Assembly: GCF_027925245.1 (NCBI RefSeq)
Contig: NZ_BSDP01000001.1
Coordinates: 2,046,001-2,110,000 of the forward strand
Source: Agromyces rhizosphaerae
GTDB lineage: Bacteria; Actinomycetota; Actinomycetes; Actinomycetales; Microbacteriaceae
Length of the DNA stretch: 64,000 nucleotides
Direction: 5' to 3'
The notes beneath the pieces were generated by a model. It had not been told where the DNA came from. It saw nothing but the letters and a program-made list of their open reading frames with translations, and searched no databases. The position numbers and the translations under genes were made by a program. Below are positions 44,387 through 52,252 of this stretch, one piece after another. How positions within the stretch are numbered: position 1 is the first letter of the stretch; each line of letters opens with the position of its first letter.

Positions 44387-45328
44387 ATGACCACCATCGA
44401 CACCTCCACGCCCCGCATGGACGACGAGCCCACGCCGACGGATGCCACTGTGCAGTCCGAGAGCGCCGAGCAGTCCGAGAACACCGCGATGACGGATGCC
44501 ACGAGCCCGGCCGCGCCCGAGACGACCGCCGCTTCCGAGGCATCCGCCCGCCGTCTCCCGAAGTTCCTCCGCCCGAGCCGCTGGGTGCCGATCACGCTCA
44601 TGGTGCTCGTGCTCGGCGTGCTCTGGCAGGTCGGATCCGAGAACATGCCGTACCTGCTGCCCCCGCTGCAGGACGTCTGGCGCAGCCTCAGCGGCAACCC
44701 GCTCTTCTACATCGAGAACGCGTGGATCACGCTGCAGGAGGCGCTGATCGGCCTGGTCATCGCGTTCGTCTGCTCGTCGGCGCTCGCGATCGCGATCAGC
44801 GAGGTGCCGCTCATCCGCCGAGCCGTCATGCCGGTCGCGGTCGTGCTGAACGTCACCCCGCTCGTGGCGATCGCGCCGGCCCTCGTCGTGGCGTTCGGGT
44901 TCGGGCCCGAGCCGAAGCTCATCGTGACCGCGCTGATCTGCTTCTTCCCGATCCTCATCAACGTGGCCGTGGGCCTCCGCTCCGTGCCGACGCCGGTGCT
45001 GCACTTCTACCGCACGGTCAACGCCTCCCGGGCCGAGCTGCTCTGGTACGTGCGCGTGCCGAGCGCGCTGCCGTTCCTGTTCGCCGCCCTCAAGATCGTC
45101 TTCCCGCTGTCGATCGTCGGCGCGGTCGTCGCCGAGATGTTCGCCCCGGGCGCGGCCGAGGGCCTCGGCACCACCATCAGCCTGGCCAGCTCGAACAACC
45201 AGCTCCAGGTCATCTACGCCTCGATCGCGATCCTCGCCCTGATGGGCGCGACCCTGCTCGCGATCGTCACCGCCGTCGAGCGGCGCGTGCTGCATTGGCA
45301 CGACACGCACCGCCACGAACCGGAGTAG
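44387..45328 (+). CDS. ABC importer permease (SsuC/TauC type)
   Basis: 313 residues from ATG 44387 after GGAG. The first 55 residues are acidic and disordered (two in-frame ACGGATGCCAC words); six helices follow, with the EAA-like loop NASRAELLWYVRVPSALPFL. Type I importer of the BPD family. A 7-base hairpin with a CGC loop (45328-45344) lies at its stop. Confidence 0.9.
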   Translation: MTTIDTSTPRMDDEPTPTDATVQSESAEQSENTAMTDATSPAAPETTAASEASARRLPKFLRPSRWVPITLMVLVLGVLWQVGSENMPYLLPPLQDVWRSLSGNPLFYIENAWITLQEALIGLVIAFVCSSALAIAISEVPLIRRAVMPVAVVLNVTPLVAIAPALVVAFGFGPEPKLIVTALICFFPILINVAVGLRSVPTPVLHFYRTVNASRAELLWYVRVPSALPFLFAALKIVFPLSIVGAVVAEMFAPGAAEGLGTTISLASSNNQLQVIYASIAILALMGATLLAIVTAVERRVLHWHDTHRHEPE

Positions 45329-45469
45329 GCCGGCCGCGCCGGCCCACCCGGGCACCACCCACCGCACCATTCCGCACCACACTCCCTGCACCGCACCACC
45401 GCGTCGTCGCGTCCCGTGGCCGAACGCGCCCTTCGCGCACCCCGCGCACGTCCCCCGAAGGAGAACCAC

Positions 45470-46576
45470 ATGTCCCGCCGAACCCTGACCCGCTCGGGCA
45501 TCGCGCTCGCCGGCGCCACCGCGGCGATCGTCGCGCTCGCCGGCTGCGCCACTGAGGAGACCGCAGCCGACGACACCACCGAGGCCGCTTCGACCGCCAT
45601 CTCGGCCGAGCGCTGCGCCGAGAACGAGGCCGCCGGCGGCATCACGTTCCTCACCGGCTACCAGTACCAGGCGTCCGCGTCGATCCTCGACGTGGTCGCC
45701 GCCGAGGAGCTCGGCTACTTCGAGGACCTCTGCCTCGACGTCGAGATCCAGCCGGGCACCGGCGACACGGGTACGAACACGCAGCTCGTGGCATCCGACC
45801 AGGTGCAGTTCACCTCGGTCAGCCAGCAGAACCTGCTGCAGGCCTACGACACCGGCATCGAGCTCGTCGGCATCTCGTCGTACTCGAACGTCGGCCTCGA
45901 GATCCTCATGACGATGCCCGACATCGAGGAGCTCTCCGACCTCGACGGCACCATCCTCGGCCACAAGGGCGGCCTGCCGCCGGCCGTGCAGGCCATGCTC
46001 GACGAGTCGGGCGCCGACGTCGACAGCATGCAGCAGGTCGTGGTCGGCTACGACCCGTCGATCCTGCCGCGCGGCCAGGTCGACTCGCTCACCGGCTTCA
46101 TCTCGAACGAGCCGAACCTGCTCGCCGCCGCCGGCGAGGACGTCACCGTGTGGCGCCCCTATGACTACGGCGTGCCGTCGTCGCTCGGTGCGTTCGCCGC
46201 CAACCCCGAGTTCGCCGCCGAGCACCCGACCGTGGTCGAGGACTTCCTGCGCGCGGTGTTCCACGCGTTCGAGTACTGCGAGGACAACGCCGAGGAGTGC
46301 GTCGGGTACACCGCCGAGCTCTCGGGTGAGGGCTACGACGTCGACCACAACGTCAACATCTGGAACACCGAGTCGGCCATCGTGCGCGACGCGCAGCCCG
46401 AGGGCACGAACCTCGGCGCGATCGACACCGACAACGTGGTGGCGATCGTCGACATGCTGAACGACTACTCGCTGCTCGCGAACGACCTCCCCGAGGACGT
46501 CGCACTCGGCCTCTTCGACACCTCGTTCGTCGACGCGATCTTCGCCGACGGCGAGCTGGTCTGGCCGGCGCCGTAA
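45470..46576 (+). CDS. ABC importer substrate-binding lipoprotein (NMT1/THI5-like)
   Basis: 368 residues from ATG 45470, with GAAGGAG upstream. The lipobox LAGC lies at about residues 23-26 after a basic, hydrophobic signal. The mature part (GYQYQASASILDVVAAEELG, YFEDLCLDVEI, then VASDQVQFTSVSQQNLLQAY) fits the NMT1/THI5/SsuA periplasmic-binding fold. It delivers the substrate to the permease. Pyrimidines, sulfonates and nitrate are known ligands in the family; the RutA-like gene downstream favours a heterocycle. Confidence 0.88.
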   Translation: MSRRTLTRSGIALAGATAAIVALAGCATEETAADDTTEAASTAISAERCAENEAAGGITFLTGYQYQASASILDVVAAEELGYFEDLCLDVEIQPGTGDTGTNTQLVASDQVQFTSVSQQNLLQAYDTGIELVGISSYSNVGLEILMTMPDIEELSDLDGTILGHKGGLPPAVQAMLDESGADVDSMQQVVVGYDPSILPRGQVDSLTGFISNEPNLLAAAGEDVTVWRPYDYGVPSSLGAFAANPEFAAEHPTVVEDFLRAVFHAFEYCEDNAEECVGYTAELSGEGYDVDHNVNIWNTESAIVRDAQPEGTNLGAIDTDNVVAIVDMLNDYSLLANDLPEDVALGLFDTSFVDAIFADGELVWPAP

Positions 46577-46587
46577 GGCGCAGGTGA

Positions 46588-46661
46588 GCGGATGCCCCGG
46601 GCCGGCCACGACCCGAACGGCACCGGATGCAGTCGCCGGGCGTGCGGCCCGGGGCATCCGC
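46588..46661. terminator. 16-bp stem after the substrate-binding gene
   Basis: GCGGATGCCCCGGGCC (46588-46603) pairs perfectly with GGCCCGGGGCATCCGC (46646-46661). It lies inside the operon, so it may give partial termination and 3'-end protection of the importer mRNA. Confidence 0.55.
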
Positions 46662-46703
46662 CACCACCCCCTCAACTGACACGACGACACAGGAGCCATC
46701 ACG

Positions 46704-47813
46704 ATGGGTGAGCACAAGGACTACGGCGTCTTCCTGCCGAACGCGGCCGGCGGCTGGATGATCTCGAGCACGGCGCCGTACCCGCCCGCGAGCTACGACT
46801 ACAACCGCCAGGTGGCGCGCCTCGCCGAGGACGCCGGGCTCGACTTCATCATGGCGATGGCGAAGTGGCGCGGCTTCGGCGGCAGCACCGACCACTGGGG
46901 CGAGACGCTCGAGTCGATGACGATGATGGCCGGCCTCGCCGAGGCGACCTCGCGCGTGAAGATCTGGGCGACCGTGCACGCCAACATGCAGAACCCCGCG
47001 TTCGCGGCGAAGGTGTTCACCACGCTGCAGCAGATCAGCGGTGGCCGCGCGGGCATGAACATCGTCAACGGCGCGTACGCCGACGAGTTCCAGCAGATGG
47101 GCATCTGGGACGACACGATGAGCCACGACGACCGCTACGCCATGACCGAGGAGTGGACCCAGGCCGTGCTGCGCCTGTGGTCGGAGCCGTCGGTCACGAT
47201 GAACGGGCAGTTCTTCACGCTCACCGACTGCGAGTCGCGGCCGCTGCCCGACCCGCGGCCCACGATCATCTCCGCCGGCCGCTCCGATCGCGGCCGCGCG
47301 TTCCAGGCGCAGTACTCCGACGGCGCCTTCCTCGGCTCGGAGACCCTCGAGGGCATGCGCGACCTCTCGCGCGACGTGCACGAGCGCGCCGCCGCCAACG
47401 GCCGCACCGTGCGCACCTACTCGATGATGACCATCGTGCAGGGCGACACCGACGCCGAGGCCGAGGCCACCGCCGAGCGCTACGGCGAGGGCCTCGACCG
47501 CGAGGCGCTGTCGAACATGCGCCGCTCGTGGGGGTGGGACGCCCAGCGCGCCCTCTCTTGGGCCGAGGGCGCGAAGGGCGAGGAGGCGTTCCAGACGCCG
47601 TACGTCACCGGGTCGGCCGAGACGCTGTCGGAGAAGGTCCTCGACATCCTCGACCGCGCCGAGCTCGACGGGCTCATGCTGATCTTCCCCGACTACCTCG
47701 AGGGGCTGCCGCGCTTCGGCGAGACGGTGCTGCCGGCGCTGCGGGCGGCCGAAAGTGCTGGGGCGGATGCCGCTGGGACGACCGAGCCCGTGGGAGCCGA
47801 GGTCGCATCGTGA
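46704..47813 (+). CDS. RutA-like LLM flavin-dependent monooxygenase
   Basis: 369 residues from ATG 46704, with AGGAG upstream. It closely follows the E. coli RutA pattern: GVFLPNAAGGWMISSTAP, AMAKWRGFGGSTDHWGETLE, SMTMMAGLAEATSRVKIWAT, then NIVNGAYADEFQQMGIWDD and TIISAGRSDRGRAFQAQYSD. RutA opens the uracil ring with O2 and reduced FMN. The protein here may do the same or act on a related ring. It overlaps the next gene by four bases. Twenty extra residues at the C-terminus are low-complexity. Confidence 0.85.
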   Translation: MGEHKDYGVFLPNAAGGWMISSTAPYPPASYDYNRQVARLAEDAGLDFIMAMAKWRGFGGSTDHWGETLESMTMMAGLAEATSRVKIWATVHANMQNPAFAAKVFTTLQQISGGRAGMNIVNGAYADEFQQMGIWDDTMSHDDRYAMTEEWTQAVLRLWSEPSVTMNGQFFTLTDCESRPLPDPRPTIISAGRSDRGRAFQAQYSDGAFLGSETLEGMRDLSRDVHERAAANGRTVRTYSMMTIVQGDTDAEAEATAERYGEGLDREALSNMRRSWGWDAQRALSWAEGAKGEEAFQTPYVTGSAETLSEKVLDILDRAELDGLMLIFPDYLEGLPRFGETVLPALRAAESAGADAAGTTEPVGAEVAS

Positions 47814-48517
47814 CCGACCTGCTCCACCGCCAGCTCGGGGCCCTGCGCCCCGAAGCCGCCGCCCTGCTCGTGATCGACGTGCAGCGCTCGTTCGGCGACC
47901 CGGCGTTCCTCGGGGGCTACGGGCTCGACGAGGCAGCGTCGGCGCACGTGGCGGCGGCCGTGTCGCGGTGCGCCGAGCTCGTGTCGCTCGCCCGGTCGGC
48001 GGGCGTGCCCGTGTACTGGATCGAGCTCGCGACCCCGGTTGACGAGCCGTGGCAGGCGAGCAAGTGGCTGCGCTCGGGATCGTTGTCCGGGCCGGTGGGC
48101 GACGACGAGCCGTGCGTGGTCGGCACCCCCGGTGCCGAGTGGTACGGCGTCGTGCCCGCCGAGGGCGAGCCGCACTTCGCCAAGCGCGGCTACAGCGGGT
48201 TCCTCGGCACGGGCCTCGCCGAGCGGCTCACCACCGATGGCGTCGAGTGGGTGGCCGTCGCCGGCCTCACCACCGAATGCTGCGTCGCCGCGACCGCGAC
48301 GGATGCGATCCAGCTCGGCTGGCCGGTCGTGCTCGCCGAGGACGCGACCGCCGCGTACTCGCTCGAACTGCACGCGGCCGCCGTGGAGTCGCTCGCGCTG
48401 AACGTCGCCGTGATCGGCGATGTGGCCACCGTGGCCGACGTGTGGGCGCGCGGTTCCGTGCCGTCGTCCGACTCGGAGGCATCCGTCACCGCACCCGCAG
48501 GCGAGGTCGTCGCATGA
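47810..48517 (+). CDS. isochorismatase-family cysteine hydrolase (RutB-like role)
   Basis: 235 residues from GTG 47810. The catalytic Asp is in ALLVIDVQRSFGD, Lys in FAKRGYSGFLGTGL and Cys in AGLTTECCVAATATDAIQLG. The family hydrolyses amide or carbamate bonds; RutB, which removes carbamate in pyrimidine breakdown, belongs to it, and so does biuret hydrolase. Its place between a RutA-like and another LLM oxygenase suggests it acts on the ring-opened product. Confidence 0.87.
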   Translation: MTDLLHRQLGALRPEAAALLVIDVQRSFGDPAFLGGYGLDEAASAHVAAAVSRCAELVSLARSAGVPVYWIELATPVDEPWQASKWLRSGSLSGPVGDDEPCVVGTPGAEWYGVVPAEGEPHFAKRGYSGFLGTGLAERLTTDGVEWVAVAGLTTECCVAATATDAIQLGWPVVLAEDATAAYSLELHAAAVESLALNVAVIGDVATVADVWARGSVPSSDSEASVTAPAGEVVA

Positions 48518-49851
48518 GCGGCGGGATGCACGTCGCGTTCGACCTGTCGTTCACGCACACCGAGGGTCGTTGGGCCCGGCCGGGGTCGTGGGTCGGGCGG
48601 ACCTTCCCCGACGTGCGGATGTTCCAGGAGATCGCCGTCACCGCCGAGCGCGCGGGCATGCACCTGCTGTTCTTCGGCGACGGCAGCGGGATTCCCGACA
48701 CGTGGGGCGGCTCGATCGCGCCGGCCGTGGAGTGGGGCGTGCAGTGGCCGCGGCAGGACATGAGCCCGTTCATCGCGGCGATGGCCGGCGCGACCCGCGA
48801 CATCGGGTTCGGGCTGACGTATTCCTCGACGTTCATGCACCCGTTCTACGTGGCGCGGCTGCTGAACTCGCTCGACCACGTGACCGGCGGGCGCATCGCG
48901 TTCAACGTCGTCGCGTCGAGCCGCAGCGCCGACGCAGCGAACTACGGCTTCGACCAGCTGCTCGAGCACGGCCTGCGTTACGAGCGCATGGAGGAGTTCA
49001 TCGACGTCTGCCGCGCGCTGTGGGACTCGGTGCCGCCGGAGGCGATCCTGATGGACCGCGCGACCGGGCGGTTCGCCGACCCCGCGCTGGTGTCGGCGAT
49101 CGACCACGACGGTGCGTTCTTCAAGGTGAAGGGGCCGCTCAGTTCCATGCCGAGTCCGCAGGGGCACCCGGTGCTCGTGCAGGCCGGCAACTCGGCGCGC
49201 GGCATCGCGACCTCGGCGAAGTTCGCCGACGTGATCTTCGGGTTCGGCGGGCCGCTCTCGGCGCAGCAGCGACACCGGACGATGCTCGACGAGGCGCTCG
49301 TGTCTGAGGGGCGCGACCCCGCGGGTGTCGGCATCCTCTGGGCCACGCAGGTCATCGTGGGGCGCACCCACGACGAGGCGCTCGCGCGGCGCGACGAGGT
49401 GCTCGAGTACTGGAGCGAGGACGCCGTCGGCGCCTACCTCTCGCACAACGCCGGGTACGACTTCTCGGGGCTGCCCGCGACGATCGTGCTCGGGGAGCTG
49501 GCGTCCTCGGTTGCGGCCGCGCATGCCACGCCCGGTGGGCTCGTCGGCAAGCTCGTCGACGAGTACGGCGCCGACCACGCGATGAGCCGCGCGGAGTTCT
49601 TCGAGCACGGTTGGCAGCACGCCACCGGACTCGACAACACCGTGCTCGGCACGCCCGAGTCGATCGCGGATGCGCTCGAGGAGAACTTCGCGGCGACCGG
49701 CTCCCGTGGCGGCTACATGTTCACGACGCCGCTCCCGACGCCGTCGGGCCTCGCCGACATCGCCGAGTTGCTCGTGCCCGAGCTCGCCCGCCGCGGGACG
49801 CTCGCGCCGCGCACGTCGGGCGCGCTGCTGCGCGAGAACCTGGCGGCGTGA
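48514..49851 (+). CDS. LLM flavin-dependent monooxygenase, NtaA/SnaA/DszA group
   Basis: 445 residues from ATG 48514. Features of the group: MHVAFDLSFTHTEGRWARPG, MHLLFFGDGSGIPD, LDHVTGGRIAFNVVASSRSA, and YRPLVQAGNS-type segment seen as HPVLVQAGNSARGIATSAKF. These enzymes use reduced FMN to attack C-N or C-S bonds in aminopolycarboxylates, sulfones or antibiotics. It is the second oxygenase of the operon and overlaps the MFS gene by one base. Confidence 0.87.
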   Translation: MSGGMHVAFDLSFTHTEGRWARPGSWVGRTFPDVRMFQEIAVTAERAGMHLLFFGDGSGIPDTWGGSIAPAVEWGVQWPRQDMSPFIAAMAGATRDIGFGLTYSSTFMHPFYVARLLNSLDHVTGGRIAFNVVASSRSADAANYGFDQLLEHGLRYERMEEFIDVCRALWDSVPPEAILMDRATGRFADPALVSAIDHDGAFFKVKGPLSSMPSPQGHPVLVQAGNSARGIATSAKFADVIFGFGGPLSAQQRHRTMLDEALVSEGRDPAGVGILWATQVIVGRTHDEALARRDEVLEYWSEDAVGAYLSHNAGYDFSGLPATIVLGELASSVAAAHATPGGLVGKLVDEYGADHAMSRAEFFEHGWQHATGLDNTVLGTPESIADALEENFAATGSRGGYMFTTPLPTPSGLADIAELLVPELARRGTLAPRTSGALLRENLAA

Positions 49852-51275
49852 TGCGTCGGGGATCGGCGAGTGCCGAGCGCGCGGAGCTCGCCGATCCCGA
49901 CCACGACACCGGGCCGGGCATGGGCCAGGCGCTCCTGATCTGCGCGCTGATCGGCACCGCCCAGATGACCTGGGGCGTGGTCGTGCCCGTGCTGCCGCTC
50001 TTCGTCGACGACCTGCACGTGCCGATCGTGCTGCTCGGTCCGATCATCGCCGCCTTCGCGATCGGTCGCGTGATCGCGAACGTGCCCGCCGGGCTGGCGC
50101 TGCGCCGCCTGCCCGCGCGGCCGATGGTGCTGACGGTGCTGGTGCTGCTCGCGGCCGTGACCGCGGTGACCGGGTTCGTCGGCGATGCCTCGTGGCTCAT
50201 CGGCCTGCGGCTCGTGGCCGGCCTGCTCGGCGGCGCGGCGATCACGCTCGGATTCGCGGTGCTCTTCGCCGGGGCGCCCGCCGCGCGGCGAGGTCGCGTG
50301 ATCGCGATGGCAACCATCGTGCAGATGGGCGCCGCCGCCGTCGGATCGATGCTCGGCGGCGTCGCCGTAACGCTCGGCGGCGTGCCCGCCGCGTTCCTCG
50401 CCGCGGCGGTCCCCGTACTCGTCGCGGTCGGCATCGACCTCGTGCGGCCGGCGCGCGGCTACTGGTCGGCGCTCGCCGATGCGCCCGCCCGGTCCCCGCG
50501 AGCGAAGGCGCGCGACGACGCGTCGCCCCGCGAGGCCCGTGCCGCGGTCGACGAACGCGAGCCCGCGGCATCCGTCGATGCGTCGGCCGCCGACGCACGC
50601 GCCGGCGTCGTCGAACGCGAGCCCGCGGCATCCGTCGACCCCTCAGTCTCCGAGGCATCCGCCATCGTCACCGAACGCGAGCCCGAGGCATCCGCCGCCC
50701 CGCCGCCCTCGCGCCCGGCCGACACGCGCCGGGTGCTCGTCGCGCTCGCCATCGTGTCGTTCGCGCTGTTCTTCGCGCGGTTCGCGGGGGAGCAGGGGCT
50801 GATCCCGGTGCTGGCGTACGAAGTGGGCGGCCTGACCCCGATGACGCTCGGCATCGCGTTCGCGCTCGGGACCGTCGCGAGCGCGGGCGCGCTGCCGCTC
50901 GTCGGGCGCTGGGTCGACGCAGGCGCGAAGGTGCCGGTGGTGGTCGTCTCCGCGCTCGGCGCGGGCGGCGTGATGCTCCTCTTCGGCGTGCTCGGATCAC
51001 CGTGGTGGTTCGGTGCGGCGATCATCGCCTACGCCGTCGCGACGAGCCTCGCGAACGTGGTGCCGAGCGTCGTGACGGCCGAGGTGTTCCCCGGCCGCTC
51101 GTCGGGCGCCGCCGTCGGCGTCACCCGCACCGCCGGCGACATCGGTGCCGCCGTCGGCCCGCTCGCGGTCTTCGCGCTCGCCGAACTCGCCGGTGCCTGG
51201 GCCGGTCTCACGCTGCTCGCCGTGGTGCCGATCGCCGCGATGGGCTGGTTCCTCGTGGTGCTGCGCCGTCGCTGA
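49851..51275 (+). CDS. MFS transporter with repeat-bearing central loop
   Basis: 474 residues from ATG 49851, which shares one base with the previous stop (TGATG). Twelve helices; GRVIANVPAGLALRRLPARP is the motif-A loop. The central loop (about residues 205-285) is charged and has three imperfect copies of VxEREPxAS, each with an in-frame GGCATCCG word. It may export the product or bring in the substrate. Last gene of the operon. Confidence 0.85.
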   Translation: MRRGSASAERAELADPDHDTGPGMGQALLICALIGTAQMTWGVVVPVLPLFVDDLHVPIVLLGPIIAAFAIGRVIANVPAGLALRRLPARPMVLTVLVLLAAVTAVTGFVGDASWLIGLRLVAGLLGGAAITLGFAVLFAGAPAARRGRVIAMATIVQMGAAAVGSMLGGVAVTLGGVPAAFLAAAVPVLVAVGIDLVRPARGYWSALADAPARSPRAKARDDASPREARAAVDEREPAASVDASAADARAGVVEREPAASVDPSVSEASAIVTEREPEASAAPPPSRPADTRRVLVALAIVSFALFFARFAGEQGLIPVLAYEVGGLTPMTLGIAFALGTVASAGALPLVGRWVDAGAKVPVVVVSALGAGGVMLLFGVLGSPWWFGAAIIAYAVATSLANVVPSVVTAEVFPGRSSGAAVGVTRTAGDIGAAVGPLAVFALAELAGAWAGLTLLAVVPIAAMGWFLVVLRRR

Positions 51276-51360
51276 GCCTGGCACCAGGCCCGCCCGCCCG
51301 CACGGGCGCCCGCGTCGCCGTGTCCACGTCGTCCCCCGCGCGCGCGTCAGCCGCCTCGCC

Positions 51361-51448
51361 CCTCCCGAAAACATGCAGATCTGTCAGATCCGCCGCGAGA
51401 ACATGCAGACACGCCGCGGTTGCGCCGACGTTGCATGTTTTCGGGCGG
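51361..51448 (+). repeat. AACATGC element 9
   Basis: Left arm CCTCCCGAAAACATGC, right arm GCATGTTTTCGGGCGG (one mismatch). Middle AGATCTG, GCGAGAACATGCAGACACGCC. In the gap between the convergent MFS and DUF1876 genes. Confidence 0.92.
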
Positions 51449-51482
51449 GCGCGCGCGGTGAATGTGCCCGCCCCTGGCCTGG

Positions 51483-51569
51483 TGTAGCGAAAACATGCAG
51501 ATCTGACCGATGGCGGCGAAAACATGCAGACACGCCGCGGTTCCGCCCGCGTTGCATGTGTTCGCTACA
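51483..51569 (+). repeat. AACATGC element 10 (TGTAGC-arm type)
   Basis: TGTAGCGAAAACATGC and GCATGTGTTCGCTACA, one mismatch. It is 35 bases from element 9 yet has different outer arms; the inner part is nearly the same. Confidence 0.93.
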
Positions 51570-51611
51570 GCGACCGCCGAGAACCGGCGGTACGTACGCG
51601 GACGCCGCGCG

Positions 51612-51881
51612 CTAGCGGTGCACGTGCGCCGGCTCGCCGGTGAGGTGCGTGATGTCGCGCTCGGTCGTGTGCAGCAGCCGCTCGGAGAGGTTGCGCAACG
51701 CGCGGGCGACGGCGAGCTCGTCGCCGATGGCCGGCACGTTCGGGTCGTGCGGATTTCGGTCGGCCTTGCCGACGCCGGTCACGTCCTGCCCCGACGGGGT
51801 GACGACGCTGGCGCGCGCGGTCGTGGTGTCCTCTTCTTCGTCGATCTCGACGGTGACGTCCCAGTGCTTCGTCGCATACAT
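51612..51881 (-). CDS. DUF1876 domain protein
   Basis: 89 residues from ATG 51881 with AGGAAGGTGG upstream. Sequence KHWDVTVEIDEEEDTTTARA, then DVTGVGKADRNPHDPNVPAI and GDELAVARALRNLSERLL fits DUF1876, a small actinobacterial family with a double-stranded-RNA-binding-like fold and unknown function. Usual length. Confidence 0.85.
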   Translation of the reverse strand: MYATKHWDVTVEIDEEEDTTTARASVVTPSGQDVTGVGKADRNPHDPNVPAIGDELAVARALRNLSERLLHTTERDITHLTGEPAHVHR

Positions 51882-52252
51882 GGAACTCACCACCTTCCTG
51901 TGGTTCCGTCTCCAGCGTAGCCACGGGGCCGCACCCCGGCCAGAGTCCGATGCACCGGAATGGGGGCCAGCACTGACGCGGGCCGACCAGCACGGTGGAA
52001 ACGTGAGCCATGCGGTGCCGGTGCCGTTCGCGCGGTGCCGAGACCGCGCCCGCGCCGGCGGGGAATCCGGCCGAGTCAGGCCCGACAGCCCGGCACGCTG
52101 CCGAGTCGGATACACCGACACCACGAGCACCACCAGGCACGACCACGACCACGACCTCGCCCGACGCACGACGCCGTGACGCACGACACCGCAGGGCAGC
52201 GAAGCCCGGCGGCACGAGCGCAGCTTCGGCCGGGGCCACGGGGGAGCGCACC
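51882..52252. other. 371-bp gap upstream of the giant-protein operon
   Basis: No convincing gene. The segment 52120-52150 has ACCACGACCACGACC-type short repeats. Promoters for the DUF1876 gene and the giant-protein operon should lie here; none could be placed with confidence. Confidence 0.4.

Noticed and set aside
45328..45344. Riboswitch between the importer permease and binding-protein genes
   Set aside because: Only a 7-base hairpin is present; no conserved THI-box, FMN or other aptamer core was seen.
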